64,000 bases of DNA from Paenibacillus sp. V4I7 (GTDB lineage: Bacteria > Bacillota > Bacilli > Paenibacillales > NBRC-103111): the NCBI RefSeq assembly GCF_030817275.1, contig NZ_JAUSZD010000002.1, forward strand, positions 4,712,001-4,776,000, read 5' to 3'. Within the stretch, counting starts at the first letter, position 1; every line of letters starts with the position of its first letter. The notes beneath the pieces are model-generated. The model was given only the letters and a program-made list of their open reading frames with translations. It was not told the origin of the DNA and made no database searches. A program made the translations under genes and the position numbers. Shown here in pieces: positions 32,563 through 40,645 of this stretch.

Positions 32563-33783
32563 TTAAGGCTTCACAATCTTCTCCTGCTTCTTGTTTTCCG
32601 GGATTGGCGCGGGCTCCGCGCTTTGGTCATTCGCGGTAAGATCGATGCCGTATTCCTTGGCATACACCATATGGGTATCGATAAGAACGTTTTCGGCGTG
32701 TTCGTCGAGATGGAATACCCGGGCGCCACGCAGCCGGTTCCGATCCGCTCCGGGAAGACCGTAAGCGCCGAAACCCGTGCTTCCGGAATAGCCAAGCAGT
32801 ACGCCGTAGTAGTTGCCGTGGTACGTATTGACGTGATCATGGCCACAAAAAACGCCCTTGACATCGCCTCGGGCCAAAATCGCCGAGAACATGCCGCTAT
32901 TGATCGGACCGGGGCATTCGTCTTCGTTCCGTTCCCCCACAATCTGGTGTTTGCCAACGGCCCTTGCATGGTCAGCCTCGGATCTTCCGTCCACGCTGGC
33001 ATACCACATGAATCGGTACTCCCAGAGCGGGATATGTATGAACATGAGTGACGGCACTTTATAACCCAGTTTCTCCTCTAGTTTTTTGGAGGTTTCGTAG
33101 TACCACGCCACTTGATCCAACCGCAGCCAGTCCCAGGTCGGATAACCTTCGAAGTCTTGACCGGCAATTGTATCCGGCGCATACCTTCCGCTATCCAACA
33201 GCCAGAGGTTAAAAGTCGCCTTCGACCCTTGGGAGGACTGGATCAACAGGTTGGTATTCCCTGTCCCGGTAACCCCTCTTTCTCCGGGCTGGTTCACATT
33301 ATGCTTGTACGCCATATAAAATTGCAGCATTTCCTCTTCGTATAGACCCGCGTTCGGAGTTGAGTCTTCGTCGTGATTCCCAAAGGTTACAGCCCATTTG
33401 ATTCCTCGTTGTTCCATTGGCTGGGCGATGTTGTTCATCGCTTGCTTCATCTCCATCGCCGTATCGCAGCCAGAGGTAATATTGTCGCCGTTAAGTACGA
33501 CAAAATCCGGTTTTTCGGTGTCGAGTACCTTCTCCATCAGCTCCACGGTCCGTCGATCGATATTTTCGTCATCCTGCGTGTCGTTGAACTGAACGATTTT
33601 GAACTTTCCGTCAGAGTTAAATTGCAGCTTCACATTGTCGTTGGTTGCGGCTTGTACCTCTCCTCCGCCAAACAATTCGACGGGAACACCCGCCGATCCG
33701 AGCGTGAGCGCCAGCGCACTCGCCCCCCCGACTTTAATAAAATCCCTCCTGCTCATGCTTTTACTTGCTTCATCTTGGCTCAT
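32563..33783 (-). CDS. Tat-exported metallophosphoesterase
   Basis: A 406-residue protein. The twin-arginine signal is SMSRRDFIKVGG, with a hydrophobic core to about residue 45 ending VQAA. The calcineurin-like metal motifs follow in order: FNDTQDD near 67 (an unusual D-x-Q variant of DxH), NGDN near 99, GNHDED near 136, a His-Ile-Pro near 248 and GHDHVN near 315. It is probably exported folded with its metal centre and hydrolyses phosphate mono- or diesters at the cell surface. ATG at 33783 has AGGAGG 10 bases upstream. A palindrome between its apparent -35 and -10 suggests repression; see 33852-33881. Confidence 0.85.
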   Translation of the reverse strand: MSQDEASKSMSRRDFIKVGGASALALTLGSAGVPVELFGGGEVQAATNDNVKLQFNSDGKFKIVQFNDTQDDENIDRRTVELMEKVLDTEKPDFVVLNGDNITSGCDTAMEMKQAMNNIAQPMEQRGIKWAVTFGNHDEDSTPNAGLYEEEMLQFYMAYKHNVNQPGERGVTGTGNTNLLIQSSQGSKATFNLWLLDSGRYAPDTIAGQDFEGYPTWDWLRLDQVAWYYETSKKLEEKLGYKVPSLMFIHIPLWEYRFMWYASVDGRSEADHARAVGKHQIVGERNEDECPGPINSGMFSAILARGDVKGVFCGHDHVNTYHGNYYGVLLGYSGSTGFGAYGLPGADRNRLRGARVFHLDEHAENVLIDTHMVYAKEYGIDLTANDQSAEPAPIPENKKQEKIVKP

Positions 33784-33851
33784 CGAACAAATACCTCCTG
33801 TGATTTATTGGGATAAGCCCCCCCCTCAATTTATCGAAGAAATGTACGGTG

Positions 33852-33881
33852 AATATAACCTTGATCTAAAGGTTATGTAAA
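33852..33881 (-). promoter_or_regulatory. Promoter with embedded operator for the phosphoesterase gene
   Basis: On the minus strand TTTACA (33881-33876) and TATATT (33857-33852) are 18 bases apart. Perfect inverted arms ATAACCTT and AAGGTTAT, separated by 6 bases, fill 33855-33876, almost exactly the spacer. An operator in this position normally gives repression. The cognate regulator is unknown. Confidence 0.55.
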
Positions 33882-33956
33882 TGATGTCTTTACAGTCAGC
33901 GAAGATTAGTTCCAAGTATTTCATATCGAAATGGGAACTGCATCCTCGATTAACAG

Positions 33957-33990
33957 AAAGAAGCCGCGAAGATATCTCTGCGGCTTCTTT
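33957..33990 (-). terminator. Terminator of the heparinase-like gene
   Basis: Perfect 11-bp arms AAAGAAGCCGC / GCGGCTTCTTT with an inner AGATATCT, 14 bases beyond the stop. Confidence 0.85.
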
Positions 33991-34004
33991 CCAATACGAC
34001 TAAA

Positions 34005-35927
34005 TCATTTAAATTGATGAGAAATTTCGTTACAATCAAGATGAATATCCAAATTTCCCGCCTTATCTGTAGTTGAGATCGATACATCTTGCCGAATATG
34101 GTCAATCTCCAGTCGAGTTATTAGTGGCGGGTCCGTATCTTCCTCTAAGTCAACCGGCGTGCATACGGTCACAATGCCCAGTTTACCGGTCATTGTTCCT
34201 TTACCGACAATTGTGGATGTTTCCTTTTTGACTCCATATATTTCAGATACCCATCCCTTCTCGCTGCCAATAGCAAAATCAGCTGTATGATCGCAGCTTG
34301 TCTTCCAATGCATATCTAACTGAATGGTTGAGGAATAGTCAACAGTTGCTTTTCTCATATCTGTATTGCCTCCATCTGAGATTCGAACATTCGCAGAGGG
34401 AGGAAGTTGAAACCTCTGTTCAATGTCATGTCCCCCTTCGGCATCCAGCCAATCCACGATGATCATCAGATTGCTCTTTTTCCAAAGCAGCAGCCATCGG
34501 CGATGAAGAACTGGAGCATCAAGCCTCATGTAACCATTATGGGAGGCATCGATAAAATCATACTCCTCCCCCGTGATCCATCGGTTCGTCACACATTCCG
34601 CAAGCGGTGTTCCCCATTCCTGTGAGGAAACATAAGGCGTCTGATCCAACCCATCCACAGTAATGGTATTGTGCGCACGGGTGCTCTTGAAATAACGGCG
34701 CCACTCCCCTTCTTCATAGGTATACCTTCCTGGATCGAGAAAGAGCAAGTTACGCTTCCACATCCATTCCAAATTTAGAGCATCTGCATGTCCATGTGCC
34801 CCTCCCATGGAGGCGGCGTCAAAAAATACATAATGTTGTTCATCCTTCATGATGTAAAACCCCGTTCGAGGGAAAGATACAGTAGTAGGACGCTGTGGAT
34901 TAAAGGACAGCTGTTGTTTTTTGAACGTTTCATACATTTCACTACCAAACATCCAGAGAATTTCAGCGCTAACTTCGCCCATTGAGATAAATTGCTCATC
35001 TTCTAGAATCGCACCCAGTAAAGCAAGACGCTCCGTACCTGAACTTATCAGGTCGGAATCACCTGCAGCTGTAGACCCGTGATCGGGTCTGATCATCGCA
35101 TGTGTGAAAGCTCCCATTCTGCGAAGGTTGTTCGCATACCATTCCGACATCGGATTGCCTGATAGCTTTCCGAGTAAATAGGGAGCACCAAACATCTCAA
35201 TACTTCCATTATGATAATGCGTCGTTAACTCGCATTGTACGCCGTCGGGGCCAATTTGATGGACCATGCACAACTCCAGTCGCTCGATTGCAAATTGCCG
35301 CCAAAATGAGGCTCTAGGGTGGTCATGATAAAAAACGCTTATCATAAATAAGCCCTGCATATGCATGATAGCATGATTGATTTCAGTGCTCCCCAAATAA
35401 CTAGTCAAATAATTCGCATGTTCAACTAGTGCCAATAAAAACTCTTCTCGGAAGATCTCTGAAATAACCGGACTTTTTTCCATGTATTTATAAGCGGATA
35501 TCCATGATTGAACACGTAGACCCACCTCCAATAAGCGCCAAGGTCCCGGTTGTTGAAAAAAAGCAGCTGTCTCATAGGAAGGATTCTGCGGAACGGGATT
35601 TTGCAGCCACCAGCCTCTCAGATGTTTGATAAATGTATGGACGTACTCCTCTTTTTGCGTCATCAAATAAGCTTTGCCTAAATCCAGCATGTACCAATGC
35701 CGATTAAGTACCCACGTGAATTCGAGATCCTTAGAAGGATTATATAACCAATCTATTGGATCCCCCATGTGAACCCAATGATCCATGTCCATGGTATAGG
35801 GAACGAGGAACATATTCTTACATGCTTGCTCTGCTTTCTCGATGGAAGCCTTTGCAAGCTCTGGATACTCTTGAAGATAATGCTTCCCAGTATCTATCAA
35901 TTCCTGATTCGTTAAATAATAATTCAA
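34005..35927 (-). CDS. Heparinase II/III-family polysaccharide lyase-like protein (cytoplasmic)
   Basis: A 640-residue protein. An (alpha/alpha) toroid covers about residues 20-370, then a beta-sandwich heparinase II/III domain to the C-terminus. GGAHGHADALNLEW near 375-388 and RAHNTITVDG near 422-431 are signature blocks holding the catalytic-site His and Tyr/Arg region. The family cleaves uronic-acid-containing glycans (heparin, alginate, oligoalginate) by beta-elimination. No signal peptide is present, so it should act on imported oligosaccharides. The start is TTG at 35927 with AGGAGGA 6 bases upstream. The next gene on the same strand is a YesN-type regulator, followed by a divergent sugar importer. 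Confidence 0.83.
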   Translation of the reverse strand: MNYYLTNQELIDTGKHYLQEYPELAKASIEKAEQACKNMFLVPYTMDMDHWVHMGDPIDWLYNPSKDLEFTWVLNRHWYMLDLGKAYLMTQKEEYVHTFIKHLRGWWLQNPVPQNPSYETAAFFQQPGPWRLLEVGLRVQSWISAYKYMEKSPVISEIFREEFLLALVEHANYLTSYLGSTEINHAIMHMQGLFMISVFYHDHPRASFWRQFAIERLELCMVHQIGPDGVQCELTTHYHNGSIEMFGAPYLLGKLSGNPMSEWYANNLRRMGAFTHAMIRPDHGSTAAGDSDLISSGTERLALLGAILEDEQFISMGEVSAEILWMFGSEMYETFKKQQLSFNPQRPTTVSFPRTGFYIMKDEQHYVFFDAASMGGAHGHADALNLEWMWKRNLLFLDPGRYTYEEGEWRRYFKSTRAHNTITVDGLDQTPYVSSQEWGTPLAECVTNRWITGEEYDFIDASHNGYMRLDAPVLHRRWLLLWKKSNLMIIVDWLDAEGGHDIEQRFQLPPSANVRISDGGNTDMRKATVDYSSTIQLDMHWKTSCDHTADFAIGSEKGWVSEIYGVKKETSTIVGKGTMTGKLGIVTVCTPVDLEEDTDPPLITRLEIDHIRQDVSISTTDKAGNLDIHLDCNEISHQFK

Positions 35928-35975
35928 TTCAGTTCCTCCTCTTAGGCTTAGTCTCTACTTTCTATTTATATGAAC

Positions 35976-35981
35976 ATTATA
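35976..35981 (-). promoter_or_regulatory. -10 element of the heparinase-like gene
   Basis: TATAAT on the minus strand, 49 bases before the TTG start. The -35 region at 17 bases (CTCTTG) is poor, which suggests an activator. Confidence 0.4.
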
Positions 35982-36108
35982 ATAGAGTGCGCGAATCGCA
36001 AGAGATAGGCTTTTCAACTTTACTAAGGGGAGAATGATACTTTTTTTCTCAATAAAAGCATGAATCTGCCTTGGTTTGTTTTTGGATCCGTTCGCTGAGC
36101 TGCAGAGT

Positions 36109-36159
36109 CACAAAAAGAGCGGAATGCTTGTTATTAGCAAGTATCCAGCTCTTTTTGTG
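36109..36159 (-). terminator. Terminator after the YesN-type regulator gene
   Basis: Perfect 12-bp outer arms CACAAAAAGAGC / GCTCTTTTTGTG and a further 9-bp inner stem with single-base bulges. It is T-rich on the minus strand. Confidence 0.75.
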
Positions 36160-36275
36160 TTAACTATTAAGCAACTAACTTCTCGCAAAAAATTACTTTC
36201 CGATTTTAACCTTTTGGGGAATCGATTATTGATACCTTTCATCCATTCCCCAACCGCACGATTCATCGACCAAAT

Positions 36276-38504
36276 TCAAACTGTCTGGCAGCGCCGGAAC
36301 TCTCCGGGCGTTTCTCCGGTTATTTTCTTGAACATCCGTATGAACGAGGTGCCATTGCGGTAGCCGATCTGTTCCCCGATGATCTGAATACTGAGACCGG
36401 AGCCGACAAGCAGCTCCTTTGCCTTCTGAATCCGAATCCGATTCATATGATCGCTGAAATTCGTCCCCGTCTTCTCCTTTATGTATACAGACAAGTAAGC
36501 ACTGGACATGTCCAGCTTATTCGCGATCAGATCTAATGAAATGTCATCCGAATATTGAGTCTCCAAGGTTTTCATGACATATTCGATAACTTCGTCTTTC
36601 TCTTCCTTCTTCACCCGAACCCAATCTGCATATTTAGGAACAAGCATGTCAAAGCACATCTTGAATTCCGCCAAAGTAAAGCAGATATTCAATTCCTTCC
36701 GCAGGCTTACGACCTGGTTCCTTACTGCGCTATCCGCTTCATTTTGCTCCAATGTATTCACGATACGGGAGGCTAATGCCTCACTGAATTGACGGAACTG
36801 GGCCAATGTCACTTGGCTCCGCTCCATCTCCTCCAGCATACGATGAACCACATGCAGGCACATTTTTTCATTGCCGGCTTGAAGATACGCGTACAATTCT
36901 TGTTCCTGCGCAGCTGGAAAAACAAACAAGGACGGAGTCGGTTCCTGCTTGACGATAATTTGCGTTTCATCCATCGTACGGACCTGCTTAAGCATATCCG
37001 ACACCTGCTCGTAGGCCATGTTCAGCTCGGCACTTTGTTCGAACACAGAGCTGACCGCCATCATAACGAGACAAGCATGACGGTCTTTATCCAGTGTTTC
37101 CTTTACCTGCAGCAGCGCTTCCGTCATCCGGTCCGGCTTATCCTGCCTGAATACGACGGAAATGATCTGATCGTTCTCAATTTGGAACGTATAGGCGTTC
37201 AACTCATACTCGGAGAGGACGATTTCAATGTATTCCCCGATATAACGCTTGATATCAACGCTTAGCCTTTCGGAGCTTCTTGCATTCAGCTGGTATAAGA
37301 TCAGCAAGAAAGGCCCCTCCGTCTGGGCAAAATCGCGCCACCCCGAGATGCCGGTATGCAGCGATTTCAGTTTGGCGATATATCCGTAATTGGTCAGTAG
37401 CGAGTTACTACTCTTCAGTTCGTTATGGATCTTTTTCCGTTCTTCCTTCAACGTGTCAATGTAATTGCTGATCGTTTCAAACTCATGAATGGCGGATTCC
37501 ATCCGCAGATGCTGATCTTCCGGGTGCTGCAAAGAGGCGATAATCCGCTTCACTGGTGACTGAAGACGCCGGCTGAACCAGTAAGACATGCCTAGTGCGA
37601 TGGCTATGGAAGTAAACAGAACGACGATCTGAGTAACCCTAAGATTGGATATTTGGGCCGCGATGTTAGCGTAAGGGACAGCTGTTACGTATCGGAGGTG
37701 ATTATCCGTATCCTCATGGATAAAGAAATACCAGTTTTGAAACAGTTTGTACGATTCACCCGAAGTGAAGACCGGAATTTCTTCTATGGAAGCGGAGGAC
37801 GTTGAACGATAGAGGGTCTCTCCCTCCTCGGTTTGAATAACAAACGGCACATCACCTAGCAGCGTCTGGTTCAGCTTGTCTGCGTCCAGCATAGCGATTA
37901 ATTCGTAATTGGCGTCCGGCAGCTTGAAGGAGAATGGAATGTACGTTTTTTTGTCCTTACTAAAGCGATCGAGCGGGTATGCCTGCGCCGGGTGCATATG
38001 ATAGTTCCCCGGACGGTCGAATTCCTTCTTCCAATAAGACAGGTCGTAAGGCGCATGAAAGTTCGGCAGGGAATCAAGGACGACTTCCGTGCTGCTGCCT
38101 TCCTTGTCCGCCATAAACAGATTCGAGCGATACAGCACCATAAGATTATCCAGGTAAAATAACGGGTTGCCAGCGGTTTCCCTCAGACTTCGTACCATAT
38201 CGACCACAAGAAAATAATTGGCTTTCCCGCTTTCGTTCGAAAGCAGCTGCCCGTTGAATTTGGTAATGGTATTGTCGTGATACATTTGAAACAACACGGT
38301 TCTTAGACGGTTGAAATGACTGTTATAATGCTCCGAAGCCTGAGTAAGCACATGCTTATTGGAACGAATAATCTCCTGTTTTATATTCTGTTGAAAAAAA
38401 GAAAATAATAGAAAATTAAAGACGGATAACAGTACAATGATGGTCAAAAAGCTGATAAATATTCGTACGAGAAACGATTTTCGCTTCTGATTCATGAGTT
38501 CCAT
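36276..38504 (-). CDS. YesN-type AraC transcriptional regulator with membrane sensor
   Basis: A 743-residue regulator. Transmembrane helices near residues 12-36 and 285-305 enclose an extracellular sensor. The C-terminal AraC double helix-turn-helix spans about residues 645-740 (LDLIANKLDMSSAYLSVYI; IIGEQIGYRNGTSFIRMF). ATG at 38504 is chosen because GGGAGG lies 6-8 bases upstream; the frame extends 7 codons without support. It is divergent from the permease-permease-SBP operon at 38755-42280, its most likely target. A 21-base-spaced ATCATC/ATCATT direct repeat in the shared intergenic region could be its site. Confidence 0.88.
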   Translation of the reverse strand: MELMNQKRKSFLVRIFISFLTIIVLLSVFNFLLFSFFQQNIKQEIIRSNKHVLTQASEHYNSHFNRLRTVLFQMYHDNTITKFNGQLLSNESGKANYFLVVDMVRSLRETAGNPLFYLDNLMVLYRSNLFMADKEGSSTEVVLDSLPNFHAPYDLSYWKKEFDRPGNYHMHPAQAYPLDRFSKDKKTYIPFSFKLPDANYELIAMLDADKLNQTLLGDVPFVIQTEEGETLYRSTSSASIEEIPVFTSGESYKLFQNWYFFIHEDTDNHLRYVTAVPYANIAAQISNLRVTQIVVLFTSIAIALGMSYWFSRRLQSPVKRIIASLQHPEDQHLRMESAIHEFETISNYIDTLKEERKKIHNELKSSNSLLTNYGYIAKLKSLHTGISGWRDFAQTEGPFLLILYQLNARSSERLSVDIKRYIGEYIEIVLSEYELNAYTFQIENDQIISVVFRQDKPDRMTEALLQVKETLDKDRHACLVMMAVSSVFEQSAELNMAYEQVSDMLKQVRTMDETQIIVKQEPTPSLFVFPAAQEQELYAYLQAGNEKMCLHVVHRMLEEMERSQVTLAQFRQFSEALASRIVNTLEQNEADSAVRNQVVSLRKELNICFTLAEFKMCFDMLVPKYADWVRVKKEEKDEVIEYVMKTLETQYSDDISLDLIANKLDMSSAYLSVYIKEKTGTNFSDHMNRIRIQKAKELLVGSGLSIQIIGEQIGYRNGTSFIRMFKKITGETPGEFRRCQTV

Positions 38505-38586
38505 GATACCCCTCCCTAACCTCAAAATCTTCTATATTCATGCTAGCAGGTCGCGAAGGCCACAGGCAACACATTTACAAAACCTT

Positions 38587-38613
38587 ATCATCCTCCCTAA
38601 AAAACTCATCATT
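38587..38613 (+). promoter_or_regulatory. Possible AraC direct-repeat site before the ABC operon
   Basis: ATCATCCTCC at 38587 and ATCATTTCC at 38608 are 21 bases apart in the region between the divergent regulator and the permease operon. The remainder of the 250-base gap shows no convincing promoter. Weak evidence. Confidence 0.35.
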
Positions 38614-38754
38614 TCCTTGTGCCGCAAGGGCTTAACCCATTTCTCCCATGCATGAATCAAAGAAAGTGTCTATTCTCTAAAAAAGAGTCAATTTCATTTC
38701 TACCGGCCACCTACTATCATCAACCTTGAAAGCGATGAAAGGAGGTGTGACTTT

Positions 38755-39723
38755 TTGGAGCAAACAGTACCTAGCAGCAGCAAGACGTATCCGGTAAAAA
38801 AGCTTAGCGGGCAGCGCTGGAAAAACCGCTGGAAGGGTATTAAGCGAAATTGGGATTTATATATGCTGATCCTTCCGGTGATCGTCTTCTTCATCCTGTT
38901 CGAATATGTGCCCATGTACGGAATACAGATTGCCTTCAAAGATTTTTTCGTGACAAAAGGAATTTGGGGGAGCCCGTGGACCGGCTTCGAACATTTCGAG
39001 CGGTTCTTTGAAAGCTTCTACTTTTGGAGAATCCTTACCAATACCTTCTCCATCGGGGTTTTTCAGATCGCCGCAGGATTCCCAGTACCTATATTACTTG
39101 CGCTGATGGTTCATGAAATCGGGCGAAAAAGTTTCCAGAAATGGGTGCAAACCATCCTGTACGCCCCTCATTTTCTCTCCACCGTGATCGTAGTTGGGCT
39201 GATGATGATCTTCCTATCCCAAGAAAATGGTCTCGTCAATCATGTTCTTGCTTGGTTGGGCTTAGAACCGATTGCCTTTTTGACGCATCCGGGGTGGTTC
39301 AAAAGCATGTACGTTACATCCGGGGTGTGGCAGCAAATGGGCTGGAATTCCATCATTTATCTCGCTGCCTTGGCGGGGATCGATCCCCATCTTCACGAAG
39401 CCGCCCAAATGGACGGTGCCAGCAGGCTTCGGCGTATCTGGCATATAAATATACCGGGTTTGCGGCCTACCATTATTATTCTACTTATCCTGAATATGGG
39501 TACGGTACTCGGCGTCGGATTCGAGAAAATTTATTTGCTGCAAAACTCGCTGAATATGCAGGCTTCCGACGTGATTTCCACGCATGTGTACCGAAGCGGT
39601 ATTCTCGGAGCGGAATATGGTTTTTCTGCGGCAGTCGGCCTGTTTAACTCGTTGATTAATTTTGTGATGCTGGTTGTGGTTAACGCCATTGCTCGCAAAG
39701 TTAGCGAGACCAGCCTATGGTAA
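38755..39723 (+). CDS. Sugar ABC transporter permease (LplB-like)
   Basis: A 322-residue integral membrane subunit with about six helices. The EAA loop, contacting the ATPase, reads EAAQMDGASRLRRIWHINIPGL near residues 221-242 (quoted as a span). The YVPMYGIQIAFKDF start after helix 1 is typical of LplB-type permeases. The start is TTG at 38755, with AAAGGAGG about 9 bases upstream. First gene of a three-gene operon followed by LplC-like permease and binding protein; no ATPase is encoded, so it relies on a shared MsmX-type ATPase. Confidence 0.9.
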   Translation: MEQTVPSSSKTYPVKKLSGQRWKNRWKGIKRNWDLYMLILPVIVFFILFEYVPMYGIQIAFKDFFVTKGIWGSPWTGFEHFERFFESFYFWRILTNTFSIGVFQIAAGFPVPILLALMVHEIGRKSFQKWVQTILYAPHFLSTVIVVGLMMIFLSQENGLVNHVLAWLGLEPIAFLTHPGWFKSMYVTSGVWQQMGWNSIIYLAALAGIDPHLHEAAQMDGASRLRRIWHINIPGLRPTIIILLILNMGTVLGVGFEKIYLLQNSLNMQASDVISTHVYRSGILGAEYGFSAAVGLFNSLINFVMLVVVNAIARKVSETSLW

Positions 39724-39735
39724 GGGAGAAAACCA

Positions 39736-40617
39736 ATGAAGCAAAGCTTGATGGACCGAATTTTTATCATATCGGTATATTGCCTTTTAATAATCGTAAT
39801 GCTGCTTGTACTGTACCCTTTGTACTTCGTGCTAATTGCCTCCTTTAGCAGTCCACAGCTAGTGCTGAGCGGAGACATCTGGCTTTGGCCGAAGGGAATA
39901 TCTTGGAGGGGCTATGAGAAACTGTTTCAGAACCGGGAGATTATACAGGGCTACGGCAATACGATCCTGTATACGGTGAGCGGAACGGCCATTAATCTTG
40001 CGCTTACCGTAGCGGCTGCTTTTCCCCTGTCACGACGAAATTTTATGGGCAGACATTGGATCTCAGGCTTCATGGTGTTTACGATGTTTTTCAGCGGAGG
40101 ACTGATCCCTACCTATTTGCTGATCAAGCAGCTCGGGTTGTTGAATACCTACTGGGTCATGGTTCTTCCAGGCGCCGTTTCCGTTTGGAACATTATGCTG
40201 ATGCGTACCTTTTTTCAAAGCGGGCTGCCCTTTGAGCTGCAGGAAGCTGCTGCCATCGACGGCTGCTCGAACCTGAGAATTTTATTGAGAATCGTGCTTC
40301 CCCTGTCTGCACCCATCCTGGCAGTTATGGTACTCTTTTATAGTGTGGGGCACTGGAATGCTTACTTCAATGCGCTGATCTATTTGTCGGATCGGGACAA
40401 GTACCCGCTCCAGCTCATTTTACGGGAGATTCTGATACAGGGGGAAACCAAGGATATGGTTGACGTATCTGAGGGGTCTCTGTCCAATTCGATGCTCGAC
40501 GTGGAATCCATCAAGTACGCTATCGTCATTGTGGCGAATCTACCGATTCTCATTTTGTATCCGTTCCTGCAAAAATATTTCAATAAAGGCGTGATGGTCG
40601 GCGCCCTCAAAGGATAG
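39736..40617 (+). CDS. Sugar ABC transporter permease (LplC-like)
   Basis: A 293-residue, six-helix permease of the MalG/LplC type. The EAA loop EAAAIDGCSNLRILLRIVLP is near residue 172, and the C-terminus FLQKYFNKGVMVGALKG is characteristic. It begins 12 bases after the first permease gene and pairs with it in the membrane. The substrate is set by the binding protein at 40646-42280. Confidence 0.92.
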   Translation: MKQSLMDRIFIISVYCLLIIVMLLVLYPLYFVLIASFSSPQLVLSGDIWLWPKGISWRGYEKLFQNREIIQGYGNTILYTVSGTAINLALTVAAAFPLSRRNFMGRHWISGFMVFTMFFSGGLIPTYLLIKQLGLLNTYWVMVLPGAVSVWNIMLMRTFFQSGLPFELQEAAAIDGCSNLRILLRIVLPLSAPILAVMVLFYSVGHWNAYFNALIYLSDRDKYPLQLILREILIQGETKDMVDVSEGSLSNSMLDVESIKYAIVIVANLPILILYPFLQKYFNKGVMVGALKG

Positions 40618-40645
40618 AAAAATATAAAACGGAGGTATTTTTATT

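Noticed and set aside
32412..32639. 75-codon plus-strand frame
   Set aside because: It crosses the phosphoesterase terminator and the antisense of its 3' end; no coding signals.
32571..33002. Long overlapping frames on both strands inside the phosphoesterase gene
   Set aside because: Shadow frames of a GC-rich gene whose metal motifs are clear in the main frame.
38700..38939. 79-codon minus-strand frame opposite the first permease
   Set aside because: Antisense to a clear LplB-like start; no ribosome site.
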